From contig CADEHE010000001.1 of NCBI GenBank assembly GCA_902826775.1, positions 558,001 through 622,000 on the forward strand: a DNA stretch of 64,000 nucleotides. Reading direction: 5' to 3'. Origin of the DNA: an uncultured Pseudomonadota bacterium (GTDB lineage: Bacteria; Pseudomonadota; Gammaproteobacteria; Burkholderiales; JALYOK01). Position 1 is the stretch's first letter; every line of letters begins with the position of its first letter. The translations under genes were made by a program, and so were the position numbers. The notes beneath the pieces were generated by a model, which was not told the DNA's origin, did not search any database, and was given only the letters and a program-made list of their open reading frames with translations. Shown here piece by piece: positions 46,277 to 54,551 of this stretch.

Positions 46277-47359
46277 ATGAATGCGCTGCTAGGACAAACT
46301 CCGCCGGAGGTGTTCGCTGCTTACACCGATCCGCGGCGCGCTCAAGCACTGCTGCGCGCCCACGCCCAGGCAGTGTTCGGGCACACGCGCCAGTTACAAC
46401 GATGCAGCGTTTTGCATAGCACCTATCGCAGCTACTTGCGGCCGGCGTCGTGGGCGAAATCGACATTGTCGGTCTGCTATCGCATGGATTTCGACGGCGA
46501 GGACGACATCGTCCTCTACGCGAAAATATTTCTCAACGGCCTAAGCGAAGCCGCGTGGGCATCGCTCGCGCATGGGGATGTGCCGCCCAATACCGTGCCG
46601 CGGCACATCCCTGCGCTTGACATGATCGTTTGGCGCTTTCCAGAGGATCCGGCCATGCCGCAGTTGGCGACACTGCTTGCGCCGGAACAAATGCGGGGGT
46701 ATCTACCCTATGCGCAGTTGCCGCCGGGTTTGTGCTACCCCAAGGATCTCGCGCACTTGAGCGTGAACCGCGTGGGCTACGTCCCAGAACATGCTTGCAC
46801 CGTGCGCTATCAACTTACGTTTCAACCCACGAATCAACGCGCTGCGCCCACGCACTCTGCTCCTGCGCCGCAATCACTCACGTTGTACGCAAAGACCTAC
46901 CGCGCTGACAAAGCAACGGAAGTGTGCAGTCGTCACGAGCGCTTGTGGAAGGCGGCGGGCTCCGGCGCGACGGCGCTGAAGATGGCGCAGGCGCTGGGCT
47001 GCGATCGCGAACTGAATGTGTTTTGGTTACTAGGCGTCACCGGCGGCGCGCTGAGCGAGACGCTAAACGTCTCCAACTACGAGCGCTATCTCCAGCAAGC
47101 CGCCCAGGGCATAGCGCTCGTGCACGGCAGTGATGTGCAGGTGCCAGCCGCTGTTTCGGTAACCGAGCTGAGCCTGCAATGTTTGAAGAAGCTTGATAAG
47201 TTGTCCGCTGTACAGCAGACGAGTGCATCGCGGCTCGAAGCAATTCGTGAGTACGTGCTGCGCGCACCAATGCTCAGCGCAACGCGTTTGATCCACGGTG
47301 ATTTTCACATCGGTCAACTGCTGGCCGACGGCCTTTACACGCTAAACTGGGCGCACTAA
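46277..47359 (+). CDS. APH-fold kinase-like protein 4, C-terminally truncated
   Basis: A 360-residue paralogue of the 436-residue protein at 37890. They share YTDPRRAQALLRAHAQAVFG, VWRFPEDPAMPQLATLL, VGYVPEHACTVRYQL and LYAKTYRADKATEV. The catalytic loop IHGDFHIGQLLADG is present. The chain then ends after only eight more residues (LYTLNWAH), where the paralogue continues with its DFDE metal motif and about 75 residues. The stop shares one base with the next ATG (TAATG), so the truncation is at the gene junction and may be an old deletion. Activity is doubtful without the metal-binding Asp. Confidence 0.72.
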   Translation: MNALLGQTPPEVFAAYTDPRRAQALLRAHAQAVFGHTRQLQRCSVLHSTYRSYLRPASWAKSTLSVCYRMDFDGEDDIVLYAKIFLNGLSEAAWASLAHGDVPPNTVPRHIPALDMIVWRFPEDPAMPQLATLLAPEQMRGYLPYAQLPPGLCYPKDLAHLSVNRVGYVPEHACTVRYQLTFQPTNQRAAPTHSAPAPQSLTLYAKTYRADKATEVCSRHERLWKAAGSGATALKMAQALGCDRELNVFWLLGVTGGALSETLNVSNYERYLQQAAQGIALVHGSDVQVPAAVSVTELSLQCLKKLDKLSAVQQTSASRLEAIREYVLRAPMLSATRLIHGDFHIGQLLADGLYTLNWAH

Positions 47360-48492
47360 TGGCACCGCGCAAGCGCATCCTCTACTACTGTCAAAGCCTG
47401 GTCGGTATCGGGCATTTGTCCGCCAGCCTGCGCGTGATTCGCGAATTGCTCGAGCACTTCGAGGTAGATCTCATCCAAGGCGGCTTGGGTTCGGGCGCGC
47501 AGATACAGCATCCCGATTTTCGCAATTTGTGTTTGCCCACTTTGCTGCACGACAGCGAAACCGGCGGGTTTTATGATCCCGATGCCGAGACTGCCGACAT
47601 CGATGAAGTATGGCAGGCGCGCGCTGCCGCCATCGACGCTTTTTTGCAATGGCCTTATCACGCGATCGTTGTGGAGTTTTACCCGTTCGGGCGCCGCCGT
47701 TTCAAACGCGAGATTCAAGGGCTGTTTCGATCAGTGCGCGAGCGCTGCGGCCCGGTGCCGATATTTACCTCGGTGCGCGAAGTGCTAATACCGCGCCCGC
47801 TTGAAACGGAGCGGCGCATGGTGGAATCGGTGCGCAAGTACATCCATACCGTGTTCATTCGCGGCGACGAGACGGTCGTGCGTTTCAGCGAAACGTTTTC
47901 ATTGGCGCACGAGATCGCTGACCGCCTGTGCTATACGGGCTACATTTGCGCGCCGCCGCCGAATGTCTGGCCGCTGCGCCGGAACCAGATACTAGTGAGT
48001 CAAGGCGGCGGCGACGTGGGCGGCGAATTGCTTGCCGGCGCCATAGCCGCCGCAGCCTTGATGCCGCACTACACGTTCCTGCTGGCAGCGGGTTCACGCG
48101 CCACTGCGGCGCAAATCGAAGCGCTGCGCCAATCGGTGCGCAGCAGAAATGTGGAGATCGTGCCGTTCCTCAGCGATTTCCAACAACGCCTGCGCGAGTC
48201 GTGCCTGTCCATCAACATGGGCGGCGACAATACTTTGATGGACGTCGTCTCGGCGCGCACGCCGTCGCTGGCGTATCCGTATCGAGGCAACAGCGAGCAA
48301 GAGTTTCGCATCAAGAAGTTCGCGCAGCGCGGGTTCGTGCATCTGCTCGAGCCGCACGACTTGCCGGCGGAGGTGCTGAAACAGAGAATCGATCAAGCGC
48401 TGCAGGCGCCGTATCCGCAGGGCACCATCGCTAGCGACGGCGCGGCGGCGACCAGCGCCCGGATTCGCAGCGTGTTGGAACAAGCGCCGTAG
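47359..48492 (+). CDS. MurG/COG4671-like glycosyltransferase 3
   Basis: A 377-residue GT-B protein, third of its kind in the locus. It has ILYYCQSLVGIGHLSASLRVI, VEFYPFGRRRFKREI, FTSVREVLIPRPLETERRM, VSQGGGDVGGELLAG and SINMGGDNTLMDVVSARTPSLAYPY. The Gly-rich donor loop and the GDNT motif (GYNT in the other two) are conserved. Start ATG at 47359 follows the truncated kinase-like gene with a one-base overlap. Acceptor and donor are unknown. Confidence 0.82.
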   Translation: MAPRKRILYYCQSLVGIGHLSASLRVIRELLEHFEVDLIQGGLGSGAQIQHPDFRNLCLPTLLHDSETGGFYDPDAETADIDEVWQARAAAIDAFLQWPYHAIVVEFYPFGRRRFKREIQGLFRSVRERCGPVPIFTSVREVLIPRPLETERRMVESVRKYIHTVFIRGDETVVRFSETFSLAHEIADRLCYTGYICAPPPNVWPLRRNQILVSQGGGDVGGELLAGAIAAAALMPHYTFLLAAGSRATAAQIEALRQSVRSRNVEIVPFLSDFQQRLRESCLSINMGGDNTLMDVVSARTPSLAYPYRGNSEQEFRIKKFAQRGFVHLLEPHDLPAEVLKQRIDQALQAPYPQGTIASDGAAATSARIRSVLEQAP

Positions 48493-48505
48493 GCTGCGCG
48501 CTGCC

Positions 48506-49975
48506 ATGCCAACCGTGAATCCGGTCGTCGCCGAGAATCTGCGCGTGGGCACAGCGGATTGGCAGCTAAGGCGGCCGGCGCGCAACCGCGAGATTGAGGG
48601 CTATGCCGGTGCGACCAGCGTCGATCGCGGCGCGCGCATCGAACTCTTTGTCCATACCACTGCGGCGACCTACACGCTCGAGGTGTTTCGCATGGGCTGG
48701 TATGACGGTCTCGGTGCGCGACGCGTGTTCGGGCCGGTCACTTTGCAAGGCACACAGCAATCGATGCCCGCGATGGATCCTGAAACCGGGCTCGTGGATT
48801 GCGCCTGGAACAGCTCGTTTTCGCTGCATGCGCTCAGTGCTAACGATGCCAGTGATTGGGTGAGCGGCATTTACTTGACGCGCTTAACCGCAGGCGACAG
48901 TGGCGCACAAAGCTATATCGTTTTCGTCGTGCGCGACGATCGGCGCTCGGCAGGATTGCTCTACCAGCAGAGCGTGACGACTTATCAGGCGTACAACCCT
49001 TGGGGCGGAAAATCGCTCTATAACTGGGGAAGTACGGAGCTCAGGCGCGCCGCGAAAGTTTCGTTTAACCGCCCCTATGCAGCCAATGCTCAGAATCCTG
49101 CCGCGGCTTATGGCATGGGCGCGGGCGAGTTCTTGACCAATCTGCAACCGCACAACGACGGCTACAGCATCAGCAATGCCGGCTGGGAATACAACATGGT
49201 GCGTTGGTTGGAGCGCGAGGGTTTTGATGTCGCCTATTGCACCAACTTGGATGTGCACTCAAGGCCTGAGACGTTGCTGCGGCATGCGGCTTGGCTTTCT
49301 GCCGGGCACGACGAATACTGGTCTTGGGAGATGCGCAAGCATGTCGAGGCTGCGCGCGATGCTGGCGTGCATCTGGCTTTCTTCGGCGCCAACGCGGTTT
49401 ATTGGCAAGTGCGCTTCGAGCCAAGCGCTGCCTCGGGCGGCTGGAACCGAATCATGGTTTGTCATAAGAAGGCCAAACGCGACAAACAATACGCGGCCAG
49501 CCCACAGGCAACGGACAAGTGGCGCAATGCGCCCATAGGCAGGCCCGAAGCGCAGTTGATTGGCGTGATGTACGCGGGTGACCCAGTGGACGCGGACATC
49601 GTGATCGCCGCGGCTGGGCACTGGACATTTAGCGGCACCGGCTTGCAACCGGGCAGCCGATTGGTGGGGTTGCTCGGCTATGAAGTGGATGCAACACACG
49701 AATACAGCCCGGCCGCGATTGAAGTTTTGTGCGAATCGCCGTGGCAAGCGCTTAACGGCGCGAATTTGCGCGGCGTTGCGCACATGACCTGTTACCGAGC
49801 GGAAAGCGGCGCGATCGTCTTTGCGACGGGTTCGATTCAGTGGGCGTGGGGCTTGGATGATTTCAACGCGCCCGCGCTGCGCCCTGCGCGCTTGAGCGAA
49901 GCAGCGCAGCGCATCACGCGCAATGTGTTGAACCGTTTTCTACTTGCGAATTGCCCCAAAAATCTTCTTGAGTAA
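48506..49975 (+). CDS. N,N-dimethylformamidase large-subunit-like protein
   Basis: A 489-residue protein resembling the C-terminal, catalytic part of the dimethylformamidase beta subunit family. Typical stretches are YQQSVTTYQAYNPWGGKSLYNW, SAGHDEYWSWEMRKHVEAARD (about 264-284), LAFFGANAVYWQVRFE and FATGSIQWAWGLDDF. No signal peptide is seen. A role in a glycan locus could be amide hydrolysis, for example removal of an N-formyl or similar group from an amino sugar, but this is speculation. It is the last gene of the run and overlaps the convergent DUF4197 gene by 36 bp. Confidence 0.75.
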   Translation: MPTVNPVVAENLRVGTADWQLRRPARNREIEGYAGATSVDRGARIELFVHTTAATYTLEVFRMGWYDGLGARRVFGPVTLQGTQQSMPAMDPETGLVDCAWNSSFSLHALSANDASDWVSGIYLTRLTAGDSGAQSYIVFVVRDDRRSAGLLYQQSVTTYQAYNPWGGKSLYNWGSTELRRAAKVSFNRPYAANAQNPAAAYGMGAGEFLTNLQPHNDGYSISNAGWEYNMVRWLEREGFDVAYCTNLDVHSRPETLLRHAAWLSAGHDEYWSWEMRKHVEAARDAGVHLAFFGANAVYWQVRFEPSAASGGWNRIMVCHKKAKRDKQYAASPQATDKWRNAPIGRPEAQLIGVMYAGDPVDADIVIAAAGHWTFSGTGLQPGSRLVGLLGYEVDATHEYSPAAIEVLCESPWQALNGANLRGVAHMTCYRAESGAIVFATGSIQWAWGLDDFNAPALRPARLSEAAQRITRNVLNRFLLANCPKNLLE

Positions 49976-50632
49976 GTCGGTGCTGGCTTTAACCGGATTG
50001 GCGCGGATATTCTTCTCTTCCTCGGCCATTACGAGAAAAAGCCCGTCGAGCGCCTTGCGCGTGACGTATTCCTCGATTTTGGCGTCTTTGGTTTTGACGA
50101 TGCCAAGCTTGGATGCGGTGCCGGCGAACTGATTGTATTGTTCCGCCAAGCCGATTTTTGAGGTCACATCGGTTACGATGGGCAGGAACTTAGTAGTCAG
50201 CGGTTGTTCGGTGACTTTCCGAAAATACTTTGTAGCCGCGTCGTCGCCGCCCGTTAGAATGCTGCGCGCATCGTCAAAGCTCATTTGCTTGACCGCGTCG
50301 ACAAACAGCGCTTTGGCCTCGGGCACGGCTTTTTCGGCGGCGCGATTCATCCCTATCACTAACTCGTCGGCCTGTTTTTTCATCCCGAACGTGCGCATCA
50401 GCTTCTCGGCTTTCTTCAGCGTCGGCGGTAGGGGGATCTTGATCTTGTCGTAAGAAAGGAATCCGTTTTCCTTCCCCAAGCGCGTGATCGCGTTGACGGT
50501 GCCTTGATTCAGCGCGTCCTTGAGGCCCGTCACCACATCGCGGTCGCTGAAATCGCTCAAGCTGAATGCGGTGGCGGCCGCAGCGTATGACAAGCAAAGT
50601 GAACAAACCAAGGCGCGAACGGGGATATTCAT
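49940..50632 (-). CDS. DUF4197 exported protein
   Basis: A 230-residue protein with signal peptide MNIPVRALVCSLCLSYAAAATAFS. The DUF4197 body follows: FSDRDVVTGLKDALNQGTVNAITRLGKENGF, ILTGGDDAATKYFRKVT, LAEQYNQFAGTASKLG, YVTRKALDGLFLVMAEEEKNIRANP. It should be periplasmic; function is unknown. The ATG at 50632 is chosen for the signal peptide. A longer in-frame reading adds an unlikely Cys-rich N-terminus. It is convergent with the glycan locus and divergent from the small exosortase-substrate-like gene. Confidence 0.85.
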   Translation of the reverse strand: MNIPVRALVCSLCLSYAAAATAFSLSDFSDRDVVTGLKDALNQGTVNAITRLGKENGFLSYDKIKIPLPPTLKKAEKLMRTFGMKKQADELVIGMNRAAEKAVPEAKALFVDAVKQMSFDDARSILTGGDDAATKYFRKVTEQPLTTKFLPIVTDVTSKIGLAEQYNQFAGTASKLGIVKTKDAKIEEYVTRKALDGLFLVMAEEEKNIRANPVKASTDLLKKIFGAIRK

Positions 50633-50738
50633 AGCAAATCGAGGATCTTCTGTGAGTTTCGGGAGACTAATGCACAACGCGCAACTTGCACTTTGGCAGC
50701 ATACACGATGGTTCAGCGAGAGTGCTTGTTGCAACAGG

Positions 50739-50776
50739 GTAAAGCTAGCGGTGGCGGGCCTGTCGAAGGGCTTTAC
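50739..50776. promoter_or_regulatory. Inverted repeat upstream of the sigma-54-like site
   Basis: GTAAAGC (50739-50745) and GCTTTAC (50770-50776) are exact 7-bp inverted half-sites with starts 31 bp apart, about three helical turns. They lie about 70-105 bp before the -24 element at 50843, a plausible enhancer position. The sequence is unlike the G-rich sites at 28541 and 29527. Confidence 0.45.
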
Positions 50777-50841
50777 ATCGCTCCGAGTTGTCTAACGTTA
50801 CCTCGCCTATAAAAATCAATAAAACAAAGTGTTATGTGTTT

Positions 50842-50857
50842 TGGCGTGAACATTGCT
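50842..50857 (+). promoter_or_regulatory. Sigma-54-like promoter before the small C-terminal-anchor gene
   Basis: TGGCGTGAACATTGCT matches the consensus TGGCACG-N4-TTGCW with GG (50843-50844) and GC (50855-50856) 10 bp apart and a full TTGCT box. It is followed by a run of T. The predicted leader to the ATG is about 280 nt. Confidence 0.6.
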
Positions 50858-50939
50858 TTTCTCCGGACACAACAAGAAAAACAGCACAGTGACCCAGAAA
50901 AGCTAGAAAAAGTTAGAGCGCGATGAGCGCCTTTAGGCA

Positions 50940-50958
50940 GGCCCTGGTATTCAGGGCC
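50940..50958 (+). other. Hairpin in the leader of the small exported protein
   Basis: GGCCCTG-GTATT-CAGGGCC is a perfect 7-bp stem with a 5-nt loop. No T run follows, so it is not a standard terminator. It may structure the leader RNA. Confidence 0.55.
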
Positions 50959-51149
50959 TCGTTTAGCGACGCTGCGCAGGGTTGACAGGACGATTGCAGT
51001 GGGTCAAAGTTGCCCGCTGGGGTTGTAGTGGTTGGGTTAAACCGGGGCTAGCATGCTCGGTTGTCGGCGAGGTTTACACACGCAGCCAACAGGTTGCGAG
51101 GTGGGAAAGCGACTTCGAGCATCGAGTTGGGGTTATCGTGAGGTGTTAT

Positions 51150-51536
51150 ATGGGTCTGAAAATTAAGAAAAAAGCCGCTCTAGTTGGCGCATTGTTGTTA
51201 TCCAGCGTGTGCTTCAACGCTGGCGCTGTCCCGTTTTTCGCAAAGCAGAATCGCAGTACGCTTGCCCATGCGCAGGCGGACGCGGCCACTGGGGATAGCG
51301 CACTGATGACGGGTTATACGCAGGACGTTCAGTCCGGCGTGAGCGATTTCCAGTTCTTGGCGCGCAATTTTTCCGGTTCGAGTTCGGGGAGCAACTCACC
51401 CCGAAGCGGAGCGGGTTTGATTGGATCTGCGCCGATTTCGGTGACTGGGTTGCCTGTTCTCCCCGCGCCGATCCCCGGCTCGTTTGCATTGGTGGGCTTG
51501 GGTTTGCCTCTGCTGTGGTGGCGCCGCCGCAAATAG
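51150..51536 (+). CDS. Small exported protein with PEP-CTERM-like C-terminus
   Basis: A 128-residue protein. The signal peptide MGLKIKKKAALVGALLLSSVCFNAGA is followed by a Ser/Gly-rich middle (SGSSSGSNSPRSGAG). The C-terminus has LPAPIPG, a hydrophobic helix GSFALVGLGLPLLWW and a final RRRK. This tripartite tail is the layout of exosortase substrates (PEP-CTERM and variants), though the Pro-Glu-Pro core is not present. No exosortase gene is in the window. The ATG at 51150 has GAGG 6 bp upstream. Such proteins are tied to exopolysaccharide in other betaproteobacteria. Confidence 0.65.
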   Translation: MGLKIKKKAALVGALLLSSVCFNAGAVPFFAKQNRSTLAHAQADAATGDSALMTGYTQDVQSGVSDFQFLARNFSGSSSGSNSPRSGAGLIGSAPISVTGLPVLPAPIPGSFALVGLGLPLLWWRRRK

Positions 51537-51554
51537 ATTCACTCGCGGTTGGCT

Positions 51555-52469
51555 TTAGGATGTAGCAAGCCAGTCCTTCGCAATTAGAAAGTCCTCGTAC
51601 AAGTTAGCCTCTGGCGTCCCTGCTGCGGGACGCCAGTTGTAGCGCCACTTAACAATCGGCGGCAACGACATCAGAATAGATTCGGTTCTGCCGCCCGACT
51701 GTAAGCCGAATAGCGTACCGCGGTCATAGACCAAGTTAAATTCCACATAGCGGCCGCGGCGATAGGCTTGGAAGTCGCGTTCGCGCTCGCCGTAGGCCAT
51801 CAGCACGCGCTGCTTCACGATCGGCGCGTAAGCCTCGATGAAGTGGTCGCCAACACTGCGCATCAAAGCGAAGCTTCGCTCGAAGCCGAGCTCATTAAGA
51901 TCGTCAAAGAAAACGCCGCCCACGCCGCGCGGTTCGTTACGGTGCTTTAAAAAGAAGTACTCGTCGCACCAACGCTTAAAGCGCGAGTAATACTGGCTAC
52001 CGAATGGAGCCAGGGCCTGCTGGCAAGTGCGATGGAAGTGTTGCGCGTCTTCCTTGTATCCGTAGTAAGGCGTTAAGTCCATGCCTCCGCCAAACCACCA
52101 TACCGCAGGTTCGTTCGCCTTAGCCGCGCAAAAAAATCGCACGTTCATATGGACCGTTGGCACGTAGGGGTTTAGCGGGTGCAGAACCAACGAGACGCCC
52201 ATCGCTTCAAAGCCGCGGCCAGCCAGTTCGGGGCGATTCGCGGACGCTGACGGTGGCAGCTTGGCGCCGTAAACGTGCGAGAAGCTCACGCCTGCCCGCT
52301 CAAATACTTTGCCGTTTTCGAGCAAACAGCTGACACCGCCACCGCCTTCTGGGCGCTGCCACGCGTCACGCTGAAAGCCCGCGCCGTCCAGCGCTTCCAG
52401 TGCGGCAACGATGCGCTGCTGCAAGTCGAGCAGATAGGTCTTAACGCTAACGCCGTCGATGTCAGCCAC
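51555..52469 (-). CDS. hemF: Oxygen-dependent coproporphyrinogen III oxidase
   Basis: Aerobic haem synthesis enzyme that decarboxylates coproporphyrinogen III to protoporphyrinogen IX. The 304-residue protein has [73 protein letters not shown] and [31 protein letters not shown]. All family blocks are present at normal length. It overlaps the upstream tsaC gene by 8 bp, so they form part of a minus-strand run with purD. Confidence 0.97.
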   Translation of the reverse strand: MADIDGVSVKTYLLDLQQRIVAALEALDGAGFQRDAWQRPEGGGGVSCLLENGKVFERAGVSFSHVYGAKLPPSASANRPELAGRGFEAMGVSLVLHPLNPYVPTVHMNVRFFCAAKANEPAVWWFGGGMDLTPYYGYKEDAQHFHRTCQQALAPFGSQYYSRFKRWCDEYFFLKHRNEPRGVGGVFFDDLNELGFERSFALMRSVGDHFIEAYAPIVKQRVLMAYGERERDFQAYRRGRYVEFNLVYDRGTLFGLQSGGRTESILMSLPPIVKWRYNWRPAAGTPEANLYEDFLIAKDWLATS

Positions 52470-53016
52470 GCACGATCTCTCCTGTGAGCAGATAAGCGAT
52501 AGTACTGGGACGCTTCCTGCGCCCCACGCGTCCAGGCAGAACGAGTACCGCGTTGCCGAATTGCCTTAAACACTCGCGGTAGGATTTAATTGAAACTCTC
52601 GATGAACGGTTCGCGCTGGTCGACACTAGCGGCAGCTTGTTCTGCCTACAAAGCGAGCGTGCGCCGGCGTGGGCAGGCACGCGCAGCGCGACGTTTTCGT
52701 GACGCCCGCGCAGCCAGCGTGGCGTGCTTTGGCGCGCTGGCATCAGCCAAGTGTGCGCGCCTGGCCACTTCGCGCACGTGCGCGCGCGCAGATCGGCGGG
52801 TAGCTCGGTTACCAGGGGCTGCAGTTGCGCAAAGTTCGCGCCGATCACAATTAAGCCTTTCTGCTGCGGTCGCCGCTTCAAGCGCAACAGGCGGCGCACC
52901 GCAAGATAGTTGAACGGGTCACAGCCGAGCCCGAAACAGCTTTCGGTTGCGTATGCGATCACGCCACCTGCGCTCAAGTGCGCTTTGACTTGGCGCAAGC
53001 GCGCCGCCCGTAGCAT
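52462..53016 (-). CDS. tsaC: Threonylcarbamoyl-AMP synthase (TsaC/YrdC type)
   Basis: Makes threonylcarbamoyl-AMP for the t6A tRNA modification. The 184-residue single-domain protein has [20 protein letters not shown], the [14 protein letters not shown] signature, ALRVPAH and [11 protein letters not shown]. The length fits TsaC rather than the longer Sua5. The ATG at 53016 overlaps the purD stop by one base; a GTG at 53019 would add one residue. The hemF-tsaC-purD order is common in betaproteobacteria and gammaproteobacteria. Confidence 0.9.
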   Translation of the reverse strand: MLRAARLRQVKAHLSAGGVIAYATESCFGLGCDPFNYLAVRRLLRLKRRPQQKGLIVIGANFAQLQPLVTELPADLRARTCAKWPGAHTWLMPARQSTPRWLRGRHENVALRVPAHAGARSLCRQNKLPLVSTSANRSSRVSIKSYRECLRQFGNAVLVLPGRVGRRKRPSTIAYLLTGEIVRG

Positions 53017-54305
53017 CACGCCGGGTGTGGCTTGCGCGGCTTGTCGATGGCGCGGTGGCCGATATCGCGGCGCATTTGTTTGCCGCTGAAGTTGATGCTT
53101 TCGGCCACTTGGTAAGCGCGCATGCGCGCCATCTTAATGCTGTCGCCCAGTGCGGTTACGCACAAAACTCTTCCGCCGTTAGTGACCACTTGCTTATTGC
53201 GCTGAGCAGTGCCAGCGTGGAATACGCGGCAATCGTCTGCTGATGGCGGCAAGCCGGTGATGGCGTCGCCGGCGCGTGGCGCATCCGGATACCCGGCGCT
53301 GGCCAGCACCACGCCTAACGCGGCGCGGCGATCCCAATTGGGTTCGGCAGCATTCAGCTTAGTGTCGATTGCTTGATCGATCAGATCGACCAAGTCGCTG
53401 CGCAGACGAATCATGATCGGCTGCGTTTCCGGGTCTCCCAGCCGGCAATTGAACTCCAGCGTTCTCGGATTTCCGGCAGCATCGATCATCAACCCCGCGT
53501 ACAAGAATCCTGTATAGCGATGCCCCTCTTTGGCCATGCCTTCAATTGTGGGCAGAATAATCTCGCGCATTACGCGCGCGTGAATATCCGGTGTCACCAC
53601 CGGAGCGGGAGAGTAAGCGCCCATTCCGCCCGTATTGGGGCCGGTATCGCCGTCGCCGAGGCGCTTGTGGTCTTGACTAGTGGCAAGCGAGACGACATGT
53701 TCGCCGTCCGCCATGACGATGAAGCTGGCTTCTTCACCCTCTAGGAACTGCTCGATGATGAGCCGCGTGCCCGCTGCCCCAAGCTTCCTCTCGGTCAAAA
53801 TGGCTTCTACCGCTGCGTGCGCCTCCTCGCGCGTTGCCGCTACCACCACGCCCTTACCAGCGGCTAAACCGTCGGCCTTCACGACAATTGGCGCGCCCTG
53901 CTCATCGATGTAGCGATGCGCCGCCGCCGCATCGGTAAAGCTCGCATACGCCGCCGTGGGGATGCCGTGGCGTTGCATGAACGCTTTGGCGAACTCTTTC
54001 GAACTTTCCAACTGTGCGGCCGCGCGGGTTGGACCGAAAATGCGCAAGCCAGCGGCCCGGAAGTCATCAACGATGCCGGCGGCGAGCGGCCCCTCCGGCC
54101 CGACCACGGTGAAATAGATTTGTTCTTTGCGCGCGAATTCGATCAGGCCCGCAGCGTCGGCAACGGCCACGTTAACCAGCCCATCCTCCATCGCCGTGCC
54201 AGCATTGCCGGGTGCCACGTAGACGCGTTGCACGCGTGGAGATTGCGCCAGCTTCCACGCGATCGCGTGTTCGCGGCCACCGGAGCCGATGACTAAGAGC
54301 TTCAT
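53016..54305 (-). CDS. purD: Phosphoribosylamine-glycine ligase
   Basis: ATP-grasp enzyme for the second step of de novo purine synthesis (GAR synthetase). The 429-residue protein starts MKLLVIGSGGREHAIAWKLAQS. It contains PTRAAAQLESSKEFAKAFMQRHGIPTA, VKADGLAAGKGVVVA, the FLEGEEASFIVMADG block, SQDHKRLGDGDTGPNTGGMGAYSPAPV and LEFNCRLGDPETQ. All are normal. It lies downstream of purH but separated by a 246-bp gap with an inverted repeat. Confidence 0.97.
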   Translation of the reverse strand: MKLLVIGSGGREHAIAWKLAQSPRVQRVYVAPGNAGTAMEDGLVNVAVADAAGLIEFARKEQIYFTVVGPEGPLAAGIVDDFRAAGLRIFGPTRAAAQLESSKEFAKAFMQRHGIPTAAYASFTDAAAAHRYIDEQGAPIVVKADGLAAGKGVVVAATREEAHAAVEAILTERKLGAAGTRLIIEQFLEGEEASFIVMADGEHVVSLATSQDHKRLGDGDTGPNTGGMGAYSPAPVVTPDIHARVMREIILPTIEGMAKEGHRYTGFLYAGLMIDAAGNPRTLEFNCRLGDPETQPIMIRLRSDLVDLIDQAIDTKLNAAEPNWDRRAALGVVLASAGYPDAPRAGDAITGLPPSADDCRVFHAGTAQRNKQVVTNGGRVLCVTALGDSIKMARMRAYQVAESINFSGKQMRRDIGHRAIDKPRKPHPA

Positions 54306-54551
54306 TTAGGAGGGCGGGAGGTGGGCAAAAGATGAAACGCGAAAAGTTAAAGGTGAAACCTGCAGGGTGGGGCGTAAAAAGTCAAATGGGCACGCTAGTG
54401 TGACTATACAGAAGGTAGATTATTGTGGGAAACGGCTATGAATATGAATTTCAGCTTTATCCTGGGAATAGTTTATATAAACTCCCGCTTGCTCTGCCGC
54501 CCCTTGTCTTGCATCTCATGTCTTACTTTCACCTCTTACGCTTCACCCTCT
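54306..54551. repeat. purD-purH gap with degenerate inverted repeat
   Basis: The gap is unusually AT-rich at its centre. Near each end lie imperfect complementary arms, GATGAAACGCGAAAAGTTAA at 54331 and its counterpart ending CTTACGCTTCACC near 54549. They resemble the better preserved pair at 19041-19112. No gene or terminator is recognised. Confidence 0.5.

Larger units (their letters stand above)
50633..51149. other. 517-bp gap with regulatory features
   Basis: No gene is seen here. From left to right it holds the upstream region of the DUF4197 gene, an inverted repeat (50739-50776), an AT-rich stretch, a sigma-54-like site (50842-50857), a perfect hairpin (50940-50958) and a long leader before the ATG at 51150. 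A TTGACA at 50982 could be a -35 box but lacks a good -10. Confidence 0.7.

Noticed and set aside
50940..50958. Terminator
   Set aside because: A perfect hairpin but with no T run after it. I also could not fit the leader to a known riboswitch such as the c-di-GMP-I class.
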